A stretch of 64,000 nt of DNA from Microscillaceae bacterium (GCA_025054775.1 JANWZA010000014.1:1-64000), one strand, 5' to 3'. Shown: positions 9,094 to 18,147, counted from the first letter of the stretch. The notes: generated by a model from the letters alone, not told the origin. Translations and numbers: made by a program.

Positions 9094-10131
9094 CTAAGTC
9101 ATCAATACTGACTTAAAACTATTCAAATTCTTGAGAGCAATCCCTGTACCACGTACTACGGCGCGAAGCGGGTCATCAGCGATATGAATAGCTAGTTTTG
9201 TTTTCATAGATAAGCGTTTGTCTAATCCTCTGAGCAAAGCACCCCCACCTGTGAGATAAATCCCATTGTTGTAAATATCCGCTGCCAATTCAGGAGGGGA
9301 CATTTCCAAAGTTTTCAAAACACCATCTTCTATTTTGATAATAGATTTGTCTAAACAAAAAGCTATCTCTGAGTAACTTACTTTGATAACCTTAGGAATA
9401 CCTGTCATCAAATCGCGCCCGCGTACTTCGTAGTCAGGAGGAGGATTATCTAGTTCTGCTAAAGCGGAACCTACTTCAATTTTAATCTGTTCGGCAGAGC
9501 GTTCTCCGATTAAAAGATTATGTTGGCGGCGCATGTAATCCAAAATATCGCGTGTAAATACATCACCTGCTACTTTGATAGATTGCTCGCATACAATTCC
9601 TGAGAGTGAGATCACGGCAATTTCAGTAGTACCTCCCCCGATATCCACTACCATAGAACCTACGGGTTCTTCTATGTTGATACCGATTCCAATTGCTGCG
9701 GCAATTGGTTCGTGAATCATATACACCTCGCGGGCATTGCAGTGTTCGGCAGAGTCTTTTACAGCACGTTTTTCTACCTCTGTAATGCCTGAAGGGATAC
9801 AAATAACCATTCTGTACGAAGGGCTAAAGAACCTGTTGCCTGGGTTTATCATTTTTATCATACCCCGAATCATTTGTTCGGCAGCAGTGAAGTCTGCAAT
9901 TACACCGTCCTTAAGTGGACGGATAGTACGAATACCCTGATGCACCTTTTCGTGCATGTTCATAGCGGTTCTTCCGACGGCAATTACTTTGCCTGTTTGC
10001 TGGTCAAGAGCGATAATAGAAGGCTCATCTACTACAATCTTATCATTACTAATAATCAGGGTATTAGCAGTGCCTAAATCAATGGCAATATCGCCTGTAA
10101 ATAGATCTCTAATGCTCTTAAATAAACCCAC
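9094..10131 (-). CDS. mreB: Rod shape-determining actin-like ATPase MreB
   Basis: MreB is the bacterial actin homologue that orients the elongasome. The phosphate-1 loop DIAIDLGTANTLI, the DIGGGTTEIAVI phosphate-2 loop and the late LTGGGALLRGLD adenosine motif are present. The frame is open to an upstream codon at 10209, which would add 26 hydrophobic residues resembling a membrane segment. I prefer the GTG at 10131-10129 because it gives MGLFKSIRDLF and 345 residues, the usual MreB length and start. Order purH-mreB-mreC-mreD is common in Bacteroidota. No exact promoter match was found in the 200 bases between purH and mreB, so it may be read from purH. Confidence 0.93.
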   Translation of the reverse strand: MGLFKSIRDLFTGDIAIDLGTANTLIISNDKIVVDEPSIIALDQQTGKVIAVGRTAMNMHEKVHQGIRTIRPLKDGVIADFTAAEQMIRGMIKMINPGNRFFSPSYRMVICIPSGITEVEKRAVKDSAEHCNAREVYMIHEPIAAAIGIGINIEEPVGSMVVDIGGGTTEIAVISLSGIVCEQSIKVAGDVFTRDILDYMRRQHNLLIGERSAEQIKIEVGSALAELDNPPPDYEVRGRDLMTGIPKVIKVSYSEIAFCLDKSIIKIEDGVLKTLEMSPPELAADIYNNGIYLTGGGALLRGLDKRLSMKTKLAIHIADDPLRAVVRGTGIALKNLNSFKSVLMT

Positions 10132-10332
10132 TTTCGTAAATGTTTTGAGGTTAAAGCCTAAATTAAATTGAAATAAAAGAAATAAGAAAAATAGTTTATA
10201 TTTAATCAAAATTTTATAGTGTCATTTCGTTGTGTGTCATTTTATATAATTTTATTATCATGGTGTAAATTAAAATTTATATTTCGGATGTTTTTTTCAA
10301 TTTTTAGAAAAGAATGTTCCCTATGGCATTGG

Positions 10333-11856
10333 TTAATGCTTAAAGTGCCGAATACCTGTAAATACCATTGCCAAATGGTGAGCGTTACAATAGTCAATAG
10401 AGGCTTGGTCTTTAATTGAGCCTCCGGGTTGAATAATTGCAGTAATACCTGCTTGGTGGGCAATTTCCACGCAATCAGGAAAAGGGAAGAAAGCATCTGA
10501 AGCCATAACTGCTCCTTGTAGCGCAAAGCCAAAATTTTTAGCTTTTTCGAGAGCTTGTTTCAAGGCATCTATTCGCGAAGTTTGCCCTACTCCACTTGCT
10601 AAGAATATGTCTTTTTTTGCTAAAACAATTGCGTTCGATTTAGTATGTTTCACAATTTTATTAGCAAAAAGCAATGCCTCCACTTCTTCTTCTGAGGGCT
10701 TACGATGTGTTACCACTTTCAAATCTTCGCGTGTTTCGGTTTTATTATCTTTGTCTTGGGCTATTACCCCATTCAATAAACTCTTAAATTGTATACCTTG
10801 AGGTAGGGGTTGTTTTTGCTTTACAAGGATACGATTTTTCTTTTCTTTCAAAAGTTCTAGGGCTTTGGTTTCATAGTCAGGGGCAATCAGTACTTCAAAA
10901 AACAATTTGTTAAGTTCTTGTGCTGTGGGCAAATCGATAGTTTGGTTGGTGCAAAGCACACCCCCAAATGCTGAAACGGTATCACAAGCAAAGGCTTTAA
11001 GGTAAGCCTCTACCGTAGTAGAGGCTATACCCACACCACAAGCGTTGGTGTGTTTGATAATAACAAACGCTTTTTCGGTAAACTCCTCAGTCAAAGCAAT
11101 AGCTGCCTCTATATCTACCAAATTATTGTAAGAAAGTTCTTTACCATGCAATTGTTCTAACATTTGGCTCAAATCGCCATAAAAAATACCTCTTTGGTGT
11201 GGATTTTCACCGTATCGCAATACCTGTGCCTTCCGAATACTTTGCTTAAAACTTGGAACAGCCTGACTTTGATTGAAATAATGAAAAATAGCCGTATCAT
11301 AATGCGAAGTTACATCAAAAGCATAAGCAGCAAGTAATCTCCTGTCTGCATAACTAATTATTCCCTGATTCTGCTCTAATTTTTCTAGTAAAAAGCCATA
11401 TTGTTCTTGTGAGGCAATTACTACTGTATCTAAATAATTTTTCGCTGCTGCTCTTATCAATGCAACGCCTCCAATATCTATTTTTTCAATAATCTCCTCG
11501 TGGCTTGCTCCTGAGGCTAAGGTTTGCTCAAAAGGATACAAATCTACAATAACTAAATCAATTGCTGGAATATCATACTCTTCTATTTGGGCGATATCTT
11601 GAGTCTCGGAACTGCGGTACAAAATGCCACCGAAAATTTTAGGATGCAACGTTTTCACACGTCCTCCCAAGATAGATGGATAGCCCGTAACTTCTTCTAC
11701 TGCTATCACAGGCACGCCCAAGGTTTGGATAAAGTCTTTTGTACCTCCTGTAGAATAAATAGTAACTCCTTGATTGTGAAGTACTTGAACTATTCTTTCT
11801 AAATGAGTTTTGTTGTAAACAGAAATGAGTGCAGAGGTAATTTTTTTGGGCTGCAT
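10333..11856 (-). CDS. purH: Bifunctional AICAR formyltransferase / IMP cyclohydrolase PurH
   Basis: A 507-residue enzyme for the last two steps of purine synthesis: formylation of AICAR with 10-formyl-THF and ring closure to IMP. The N-terminal cyclohydrolase (MGS-like) domain carries YSTGGTKDFIQ and KTLHPKIFGGIL. The transformylase domain contains RYGENPHQRG, IIKHTNACGVGIA near residue 265 and the C-terminal SDAFFPFPDCVEIAHQAG. Length and both domains are complete. It starts a minus-strand run with mreBCD. A TAnnTTTG element lies 35 bases upstream of the ATG at 11856. Confidence 0.97.
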   Translation of the reverse strand: MQPKKITSALISVYNKTHLERIVQVLHNQGVTIYSTGGTKDFIQTLGVPVIAVEEVTGYPSILGGRVKTLHPKIFGGILYRSSETQDIAQIEEYDIPAIDLVIVDLYPFEQTLASGASHEEIIEKIDIGGVALIRAAAKNYLDTVVIASQEQYGFLLEKLEQNQGIISYADRRLLAAYAFDVTSHYDTAIFHYFNQSQAVPSFKQSIRKAQVLRYGENPHQRGIFYGDLSQMLEQLHGKELSYNNLVDIEAAIALTEEFTEKAFVIIKHTNACGVGIASTTVEAYLKAFACDTVSAFGGVLCTNQTIDLPTAQELNKLFFEVLIAPDYETKALELLKEKKNRILVKQKQPLPQGIQFKSLLNGVIAQDKDNKTETREDLKVVTHRKPSEEEVEALLFANKIVKHTKSNAIVLAKKDIFLASGVGQTSRIDALKQALEKAKNFGFALQGAVMASDAFFPFPDCVEIAHQAGITAIIQPGGSIKDQASIDYCNAHHLAMVFTGIRHFKH

Positions 11857-11891
11857 AATGACTGCAAATCAAGGTATCTTTTTTTGAGGTG

Positions 11892-11899
11892 CAAAGTTA
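11892..11899 (-). promoter_or_regulatory. Probable -7 element of the purH promoter
   Basis: On the minus strand the sequence is TAACTTTG, an exact match to the Bacteroidota -7 consensus TAnnTTTG, 35 bases before the purH start codon. A matching TTTG at the usual 19-21 base distance is not present, so only half of the promoter is supported. Confidence 0.45.
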
Positions 11900-11957
11900 A
11901 TACTTTTTTTGAAAAAAATAAATTGTAACTTCGCTCTACTATCAAATTTGAAACTGC

Positions 11958-12998
11958 ATGAACTATATTGGCTCTGAAAAATCAGAGTTAGGCTTTGTAG
12001 AAAAAGCAATTTTACAAATTGCTTCTCAATTTACTACATTTGCAAACCTATTTGCAGGTACAGCGGGGTAGGGCAACATTCAAAATAAAGGGCTGTCAAA
12101 TTATTGCTAATGATTGGCAATATTACAGTTTTGTACTAGATAGAAATTATACCAGCAATCACCAACTACTTTTTTTGAAGGTTTAGAAAGTGAGATTCCT
12201 ACTTTGAAAACCAAGAGTAGTTTTTATGAACGAATTGAAAGCGTATGCTATTTTTTAGAAAATTTGGAAGGAAAAGAGGAGTTTATTTTTCAGAATTATT
12301 CCCTTGGTGGAACGCAAAATACTATTCTTAAGTGAATGTATTACTCTGACAAAGATGGCAAAAAGGCTGATGCTATAAGGCAAAAAATTGAACGGTGGTA
12401 TAACAATACGCAAATTACTGAAAATGAATACTTTTTTTTGCTTGCCTCCCTTTTGGAAAGCATAGACGAGGTAGCTAATACTGCTTCGGTATATGGAGCT
12501 TTTTGAAAAAACCGAAAAAAACGGCTTAAAAATCTTTACAACTTAAACCCGCTTTTTTTACTTTGAGCAAAAAGCCTCATTTCTTTTTTCAGGAAAATGC
12601 CGAAAAGCTAATTACCCAAATTCAAAGTAGTGTATAGACCCACCCTACAACCATCGTCAATATGCTCCAAATTATCACCTTTTGGAAACGATTGCTTGCT
12701 ATGACAACCCTACCATTGAAGGTAAAACAGGATTGAGAGAATACACTCACTAAAAATCAAGATTTTGTCAAAAAAAGAAGCCTTGTCAGCTTTGCAAACG
12801 CTTATAGAAAAAGCCCAAGCCAAATAAACAACGAAGGGATTATCTCTCACGGGGGGATAAAAATTTAATGAAACAGCGCGGTAAATACGAGGTATTTACT
12901 ACCGAATACCCGTCCGTTGTAAGGCAGATACCAACCCAAACCGAAATCATAAAGCCGAAACTACTATGGAATATTTGCATTATGTTGTTTGCAAATAA
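11958..12998 (+). pseudogene. Decayed D12-class DNA N6-adenine methyltransferase
   Basis: No long frame is open here, but translation pieced across three frames reads as one methyltransferase. ATG 11958 gives MNYIGSEKSELGFVEKAIL and the SAM-binding FANLFAGTAG, broken by a TAG at 12069. KIKGCQIIANDWQYYSFVLDR continues in another frame. An in-frame TGA at 12333 interrupts a clear helical region. The catalytic DPPYNHRQYAPNYHLLET is at 12637 onward, just after a TAG at 12635. The C-terminal TMEYLHYVVCK ends at the TAA 12996-12998. I count at least six frame changes and several nonsense codons, too many for sequencing error beside intact genes. The intact ancestor would be about 330 residues and part of a restriction-modification system or a solitary methylase. 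No restriction gene or remnant was recognised beside it. Confidence 0.85.
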
Positions 12999-13095
12999 AG
13001 TCATTTTTGTAACTACTTACTAATTGGTAAAAACATAAAAACAATTCAAAAGGTTAAACAAGTAGTAATTTGGTTTTCAATCAAATTGTATCAAG

Positions 13096-14589
13096 ATGGT
13101 TAGCCCATGTCTTAAAACCTCTCCCACGGTAGTTATTGTAGGGAGTGGTATGGCCTCACTTACTGCGGCTTGCTTATTAGCCAAAGATGGTTTTAGTGTA
13201 AAAGTAATAGAACAAAACTATTTGCCTGGTGGTTGCACAAGTTCCTATTGGCGCAAGGGTTTTGTTTTTGAGTCAGGAGCTACTACTTTGGTTGGATTGC
13301 AACAGGGAATGCCTTTACACTATCTTTTGCAACAGATTGGCATAGAAATCCCCGCTTGGAAGTTGGACCTGCCTATGCAAGTTCACTTAAAAAATGGGCA
13401 AATTGTGAATCGTTACCAAGAGTTAGAGGCTTGGATACGTGAAGTAGAACGTATTTTTGGTAAAAAAAATCAGCGTGCTTTTTGGCAGTTTTGTTATCGT
13501 GTAAGTCAATTTGTGTGGCAAACTTCTTTGAAACAAACCGCCTTTCCTCCTGCTACTTTAAGCGATTGGTGGCTTTGTGCTACACGAGCTACCATCAGGC
13601 AACTCAGCTATGCGCGTTATGCTTTCTTTAGTATGGAATATTTGCTCAAAAAATTTGATTTGTTGGATAATCTACCTTTTGTAGAGTTTGTAAATGAGCA
13701 ATTACTCATAACGGCACAAAATTACTTGAACGAGGTAAATATCCTGTTTGGGGCTACGGCTCTTTGCTATACTAATTATGATAATTTTTATGTACAAGGT
13801 GGGCTAATTCATTTGGTACAGCCTCTTGTTAATTATTTGCAGAGCAAAGGTTCGGAAGTGATTTTAAGAGAGAAAGTAGAAAAAATTATCCGAAAGAGTA
13901 AGCACTATGAAGTGCAAACTAACAAAGGAAGCTACATAGCAGATTTTATTATCTCAGGTATTCCTATTAACAACACACTGCAGATTTATGAAGGTACGCA
14001 CAGCCAAAAGTTTGCTAAAAAATTACTTCAAAGTGAGTACCTTCATAGTGCTTTTCAAATGGGTATAGGTTTCAAGTTAGAAGAAGAGAACCTGAAACAT
14101 TTACCACCAAACTGCATTCATTTTCAAATTCACTTGCCTCAGCCTTTAACGGAAATTGGCTCAAAGAGTATTTTTGTCAGCCTAAGTCACCCAAAAGATA
14201 TTACTCGGAGTGATTATCCGAACATGCGGGTAGCATCTGTTAGTACCCATATTTCGCACCCTGCAAAGTACACAAGCATAAATAAAACACAAGTAGAAAA
14301 AGAAATAATACAAATTTTAGCGCAGAAAAAGTGGCTCAATCCAGAAAATATAGTATATTCGCACAGTTCTACGCAAAAATCTTGGGAAAAATGGACAGGA
14401 CGCATGTACGGCTTTGTGGGAGGTTACCCACAATACTTTCGGATTAAACCTTGGCAAATGATTGAAGCCCGTTTAGACCACTACAAAGCCTACATTTGTG
14501 GTGATACTACTTACCCAGGTCAAGGTATTCCAGGTACAGTGTTGAGTGGTATCATTGCATATCAAAAACTTAAAAGAGATTGGTTTTGA
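13096..14589 (+). CDS. CrtI/CrtISO-like FAD-dependent oxidoreductase
   Basis: A 497-residue flavoprotein of the phytoene desaturase/carotenoid isomerase group. The dinucleotide-binding fold VIVGSGMASLTAACLLAK is near residue 13, followed by EQNYLPGGCTSSYW. The C-terminal FAD contact YICGDTTYPGQGIPG lies near residue 470. The middle has FYVQGGLIHLVQPLVNYL, typical of the family. It could act in carotenoid synthesis, or be a general retinol/polyene oxidoreductase. No crtB or other carotenoid gene is adjacent, so the substrate is open. It stands alone, 97 bases after the decayed methylase. Confidence 0.75.
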   Translation: MVSPCLKTSPTVVIVGSGMASLTAACLLAKDGFSVKVIEQNYLPGGCTSSYWRKGFVFESGATTLVGLQQGMPLHYLLQQIGIEIPAWKLDLPMQVHLKNGQIVNRYQELEAWIREVERIFGKKNQRAFWQFCYRVSQFVWQTSLKQTAFPPATLSDWWLCATRATIRQLSYARYAFFSMEYLLKKFDLLDNLPFVEFVNEQLLITAQNYLNEVNILFGATALCYTNYDNFYVQGGLIHLVQPLVNYLQSKGSEVILREKVEKIIRKSKHYEVQTNKGSYIADFIISGIPINNTLQIYEGTHSQKFAKKLLQSEYLHSAFQMGIGFKLEEENLKHLPPNCIHFQIHLPQPLTEIGSKSIFVSLSHPKDITRSDYPNMRVASVSTHISHPAKYTSINKTQVEKEIIQILAQKKWLNPENIVYSHSSTQKSWEKWTGRMYGFVGGYPQYFRIKPWQMIEARLDHYKAYICGDTTYPGQGIPGTVLSGIIAYQKLKRDWF

Positions 14590-14679
14590 TGCCCTAAGAC
14601 TATGGCAAATTGAATTAAAAACATAAATGCAAATCGATATTTACAATTCAATTCACAAACTCATTATTCTTTTATTCCC

Positions 14680-15129
14680 ATGACAGAAGTACATAAAGAA
14701 GATGTTTACAGAATGATAGCCCAGTTCGTGAAAAGTGTAGGGCTAGACCCCAGAGAAGTTTTTCATCCCGAAGACCAAGTATGGCATTGGCAATACAACG
14801 ACCACGATATTCAGGTTTTTGTAGAAACCATCTATTTCAAAGAAGGTTATGTGCGCGAATATTTACGCATCTTTTCCCCTTTGTTGGCGTTACCCCAGCC
14901 TTATGAAGTGAATTTGATGGAATTATTGAGGTACTTGTTAGAACTTAATGATGTGAAATTAGGAGTAAAAATAAGCATTATGCCAAGAACTGACTGGGTA
15001 TATGCTACCTATGAACGCGATATCAGAGGTATGGATTACCAAGAGTTAGTTACCTGTCTTTCGGATTTAGCCTGGTGGGCTGAACAACTTACGCAAGAAA
15101 TAGAAAATAGAATAGCTGAAATGCGATAA
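14680..15129 (+). CDS. YbjN-like (type III chaperone-fold) protein of unknown function
   Basis: A 149-residue acidic, soluble protein without signal peptide or membrane segment. The pattern resembles the YbjN / type III secretion chaperone-like fold: an N-terminal helix, strands with VWHWQYNDHDIQVFVET, a helix around LMELLRYLLELND, then KLGVKISIMPRTDWVYATY. YbjN-fold proteins bind or stabilise other proteins, but no partner can be named here. It follows the oxidoreductase gene by 90 bases and is followed by a long imperfect palindrome that may end transcription. The family call is by resemblance only. Confidence 0.5.
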   Translation: MTEVHKEDVYRMIAQFVKSVGLDPREVFHPEDQVWHWQYNDHDIQVFVETIYFKEGYVREYLRIFSPLLALPQPYEVNLMELLRYLLELNDVKLGVKISIMPRTDWVYATYERDIRGMDYQELVTCLSDLAWWAEQLTQEIENRIAEMR

Positions 15130-15248
15130 AGAGAGTAACTATTTTTTACGAAACTTTACTAAAAATAGAACGGCTAATCGTATTTTTGAAGGTAAGGCGG
15201 CTTATGCGCATCACATACATTGAACCCATCTTTTTTGCCTAAAAAAGT

Positions 15249-15327
15249 TTATGAACGCAAGCATTCTTACAAAAAAGTAGCTCTAAAAAAATAGTAAGCT
15301 ACATTTTAGTAACTTTTGCGTTCATAA
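15249..15327. repeat. Long imperfect palindrome between convergent genes
   Basis: TTATGAACGCAA (15249-15260) and its exact complement TTGCGTTCATAA (15316-15327) flank 55 bases. Inside them a second pair (TTAC..GTAGCT at 15268-15283 and AGCTAC..GTAA at 15297-15312) also pairs with few mismatches. The whole 79 bases can fold into one long hairpin. It lies between a plus-strand and a minus-strand gene, so a bidirectional terminator is the simplest reading; a small non-autonomous mobile element is the alternative. I saw no second copy of these arms in the window. Confidence 0.6.
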
Positions 15328-15358
15328 GTTTATTTTTATTTTATCGCACTACTGTTTT

Positions 15359-16399
15359 TTACTTGTTAGGAATAGTTTTAACTTCTCCTGAGGGAGTAAT
15401 GAGCCAGTATTCTTTACTAGGCTTTTCTACTTTTTCTATGGGTAGTCTTACTTTAAGATGGTAAGTAAATTGTACTACGGGTGCCAAAACTTTTGGATTG
15501 ATGACGATATCATAACCGTTTTCGCTAATTCGATTGTAATAATAAGTGATAGGTTTACGTATGCGTGTAACAGGTGCATTGCGTCGCTTAGCGGCATCTA
15601 CCGAGGAGGCTCCTGCTACTTGGTAGCTTTTGTACCTATCGTGAGGATAGGCTACGCCTGTCTCTTCGGCTAAAACGCGATGATTAGGGGAAAAGTTAAT
15701 ACCTAATTTCTTAAACTTTTCCATTTTAGCAGTTATCAATGCGAGAGCTTCCTCTTGCATTTGATTGTAGATTTTTTTACTATCATTGATATTATATTCT
15801 ACTTTTATAATTTCATAAATTTCTTGACTGGCAGCTAAGGTGAGAATGGTATTAAGTTTCTGCTCGTCTTCAAATAGAATGTGGATATTTTTCTGAATTT
15901 CAAAGCCTTTGGGGACTTCATTATAGCTTTTGCTAAACAGTTTCTTTTCAACTTCTACCTCGTAAATAGGTAAAAGAGAAATCATGTCAATAAAAATATT
16001 CTCGGGTTTAATGCCTATTTTTTGCAGCTCAGTAGTAAAATTTTTGATACGTTCATTAGCTAATCTGTCAGCTTCGGCGGCAGTTTCTCCTACTTGTACT
16101 ACGTTGAATAAAGCCACCAAATTGTCAGGTGAAGCGTTGTAAAGTACGTTTACTTCTAGCTCTACAAAGTCGTTGTTAATAGCTTTGGCTTGGGCAATGC
16201 CTGAACCACGTTCTACTGAACTTTTGCTTACAACTTGTGCCTGATAAATTTGGTTACTTCTGAACGATTGTTGCTGTACAGGCTCCTCTTCGTAAGTATT
16301 ACCTTTGGCTTGAGCAAAAGTATATTGAGGTAAGTAAAGAATAAAAACTGATAAGTATAAAAATGAGTAAGCTATTAAGAAAAAATTAGGAGTTTTCAT
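15359..16399 (-). CDS. Exported SIMPL-domain (DUF541) protein
   Basis: A 346-residue protein with an N-terminal signal peptide of about 29 residues (MKTPNFFLIAYSFLYLSVF..). The mature part fits the SIMPL/DUF541 family: FVELEVNVLYNASPDNLVALF, then ANERIKNFTTELQKIGI, and the paired region KKIYNQMQEEALALITAKM, as in periplasmic SIMPL proteins. The family is linked to stress and envelope functions but has no defined reaction. The C-terminus FTYHLKVRLPIEKVEK suggests a final strand. A TAnnTTTG element lies 54 bases upstream. Confidence 0.65.
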   Translation of the reverse strand: MKTPNFFLIAYSFLYLSVFILYLPQYTFAQAKGNTYEEEPVQQQSFRSNQIYQAQVVSKSSVERGSGIAQAKAINNDFVELEVNVLYNASPDNLVALFNVVQVGETAAEADRLANERIKNFTTELQKIGIKPENIFIDMISLLPIYEVEVEKKLFSKSYNEVPKGFEIQKNIHILFEDEQKLNTILTLAASQEIYEIIKVEYNINDSKKIYNQMQEEALALITAKMEKFKKLGINFSPNHRVLAEETGVAYPHDRYKSYQVAGASSVDAAKRRNAPVTRIRKPITYYYNRISENGYDIVINPKVLAPVVQFTYHLKVRLPIEKVEKPSKEYWLITPSGEVKTIPNK

Positions 16400-16452
16400 A
16401 GAATTAGGTAAAATTTAATCTGATTTTTAAGTTAGACTAAAAAAATGTAAGT

Positions 16453-16460
16453 CAAAACTA
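16453..16460 (-). promoter_or_regulatory. Probable -7 element for the SIMPL gene
   Basis: Minus strand TAGTTTTG, an exact TAnnTTTG match, 53 bases before the ATG at 16399. No TTTG at the proper upstream distance, so half a promoter only. Confidence 0.35.
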
Positions 16461-16539
16461 TCAATTTCAAAAAAAGTTAGCTTTCCATATGTTGGGAAGT
16501 GGTTCAAAACATACATGTGTTTCCTATTCGATAATACAA

Positions 16540-16558
16540 TTAGCAACGTAGTTGCTAA
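16540..16558 (-). terminator. Hairpin after the outer-membrane-like gene
   Basis: TTAGCAAC (16540-16547) and GTTGCTAA (16551-16558) form an eight-base-pair stem with a three-base loop, about 80 bases after the stop of the minus-strand gene at 16639. On the minus strand it is followed by TTGTATT, a weak T-tract. Plausible terminator; it could also be an operator for the gene at 15359-16399. Confidence 0.4.
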
Positions 16559-16638
16559 TAAAAATTTCGTAGCTGTTTCACAATAAATTAAGTAAGGTTT
16601 TATTTGGTAATAATTTCCTACGGAGATACTCTCATTAG

Positions 16639-17358
16639 CTACTTAGAGAGAGAGACCTGAAAACCCAGATAAAGTTTAACATAAAAACTTTCACGCATGG
16701 TTTCAGGTAATCCTTGCACAATTTCGGAGTCAAAGCCGTCTTCGGTAGATTCACCATATCGCCAGTTTCCTTGCAAAAAGCTAAGCGTAGTTCCTGTACG
16801 TATTCCTACAATCATTTCTTTCTTACTTCCTAACTGATTGATTAAAAGGTTAATTTCAGGATTGAGTACCATGGCAGTACGTCGGGCATAGGCCTTATTG
16901 CTGAATCCTAAACCTACTAAACTTGGAGGGATTATTCGCTTAAAATTGATGCGATTAGTCTGCAAACCTACCCCTAAGCATGGGATAAGGTGTATGTTTC
17001 CCCAACTCCTTACATTATATCCACGTTTGAGAACAAGAGAATTATGATTAGGTGTAGGTTTTTGTCCATTAGTAAGAATGTGGTTATAATATTCCAAGCT
17101 AGTGTAGTTACCATCAGGGTTAGCAGCATACAAATCAAAGCTAATAGGTATGTAATGGCTTGTGCCTTCGGACATATTTTGCCATCTTGCCCAGCGGTTA
17201 TAGCCTGAAGCGTCGCTATAAGAATAACCCAAAGAACAACCTACTCCAAAAATATCTCTAAAATTGCGAGGGAAGTTGATATTTTGAGCAAAGATAAAGG
17301 CATGAGAGCCTGTAAGTAATGCTATTGTTAAGCAAAGAACGCGATAGAGGTGGCTCAT
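16639..17358 (-). CDS. Exported beta-barrel-like protein of unknown function
   Basis: A 239-residue protein with a clear signal peptide (MSHLYRVLCLTIALLTGSHAF, cleavage after IFAQ around residue 25). The mature part has alternating strands rich in Tyr and Gly (FGVGCSLGYSYSDASGY, LIPCLGVGLQTNRI, VGIRTGTTLSF) and ends SFYVKLYLGFQVSLSK, whose terminal aromatic/hydrophobic strand is typical of outer-membrane barrels. I do not recognise a family. It is monocistronic-looking, with a TAnnTTTG element about 30 bases upstream and a hairpin downstream. Confidence 0.55.
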   Translation of the reverse strand: MSHLYRVLCLTIALLTGSHAFIFAQNINFPRNFRDIFGVGCSLGYSYSDASGYNRWARWQNMSEGTSHYIPISFDLYAANPDGNYTSLEYYNHILTNGQKPTPNHNSLVLKRGYNVRSWGNIHLIPCLGVGLQTNRINFKRIIPPSLVGLGFSNKAYARRTAMVLNPEINLLINQLGSKKEMIVGIRTGTTLSFLQGNWRYGESTEDGFDSEIVQGLPETMRESFYVKLYLGFQVSLSK

Positions 17359-17388
17359 ATTAGATAAGGTAGTAAAATGGTTTTAATG

Positions 17389-17396
17389 CAAATATA
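17389..17396 (-). promoter_or_regulatory. Probable -7 element for the beta-barrel-like gene
   Basis: Minus strand TATATTTG, exact TAnnTTTG, 30 bases before the ATG at 17358. No TTTG at the expected upstream spacing. Confidence 0.4.
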
Positions 17397-17461
17397 AAAA
17401 AGTTTGTAAAGAGTTTGTAGACATTTTAAGAAGGCAATTAAAAATTTCTTTCTAAGGGAAC

Positions 17462-18127
17462 TTAGAATGCAGTAAATGCAAAGGTAAGCAAATTAGCTCC
17501 CATTTTTAAGGCTTGTTGGCGCACTTCTTCGGGATCGTTATGTATGCTTTGGTCTTCCCAGCCGTTGCCTAAATCGCATTCATAGGAATAAAAGCAAACT
17601 AGTCTACCTTCATATATAATGCCAAAACCTTGGGCAGGTTTGCCATCATGTTCGTGAACTTTAGGCAAGCCATTAGGAAAATCATATTTTTGGTGGTATA
17701 TGGGGTGGCTAAAAGGCAATTCTACAAAGTCGGTTTCAGGAAAAATCTTTTTTATTTCTCGTCGGATGTATTTATCCATGCCATAGTTATCATCAATATG
17801 CAGAAAGCCCCCTGAGAGCATGTAATTTCGTAGGTTTTGGGCTTCTTGTTCTGTGAATACGACGTTGCCGTGCCCTGTCATGTGAACAAAAGGATAAGAG
17901 AAAATATCAGAACTTCCTGCTTCTACTATGTCAGGTTCAGGATGGATGTTCATGCGGAGGTTTTTATTACAAAATTCAATCAAATTAGGGAGAGAGGTTT
18001 TGTTAGCGTACCAGTCCCCTCCGCCACTGTATTTGAGCTTGGCGATGCGATAGGTCGGTTTTTGGGCAAAAGTAGTAGTGGTAAAAAGCAGAAAAGTTAT
18101 AAGTAATAAAGAGAATAGTTTTAACAT
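17462..18127 (-). CDS. DUF4159 family exported protein
   Basis: A 221-residue protein with a signal peptide (MLKLFSLLLITFLLFTTTTFA). The rest matches the DUF4159 pattern: RIAKLKYSGGGDWYANKTSLP, then FVHMTGHGNVVFTEQEAQNLR, GGFLHIDDNYGMDKYIRREI and YSYECDLGNGWED. The fold resembles type 1 glutamine amidotransferase-like domains, but no catalytic role is established. It is encoded 20 bases upstream of ybeY on the same strand, so the two may be co-transcribed. The family name is firm, the function unknown. Confidence 0.8.
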   Translation of the reverse strand: MLKLFSLLLITFLLFTTTTFAQKPTYRIAKLKYSGGGDWYANKTSLPNLIEFCNKNLRMNIHPEPDIVEAGSSDIFSYPFVHMTGHGNVVFTEQEAQNLRNYMLSGGFLHIDDNYGMDKYIRREIKKIFPETDFVELPFSHPIYHQKYDFPNGLPKVHEHDGKPAQGFGIIYEGRLVCFYSYECDLGNGWEDQSIHNDPEEVRQQALKMGANLLTFAFTAF

Positions 18128-18147
18128 AGTAAGTTAGTGAGTTATTT

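Noticed and set aside
10132-10209. Signal-peptide-like hydrophobic N-terminus on MreB
   Set aside because: It arises from extending the frame past the GTG start; the product would be unlike any MreB I know.
10242-10532. 96-residue minus-strand frame overlapping the end of purH
   Set aside because: It overlaps the purH C-terminus in another frame, has no recognisable domain and lacks its own start signals.
12886-12904. GTAAATAC..GTATTTAC inverted repeat as a regulatory site
   Set aside because: It falls inside the conserved GKYEVFT coding part of the decayed methylase and is probably chance.
11958-12998. Frameshifts in the methylase as sequencing error
   Set aside because: Several disruptions are base substitutions to stop codons or lie outside homopolymers, and neighbouring long genes have no errors.
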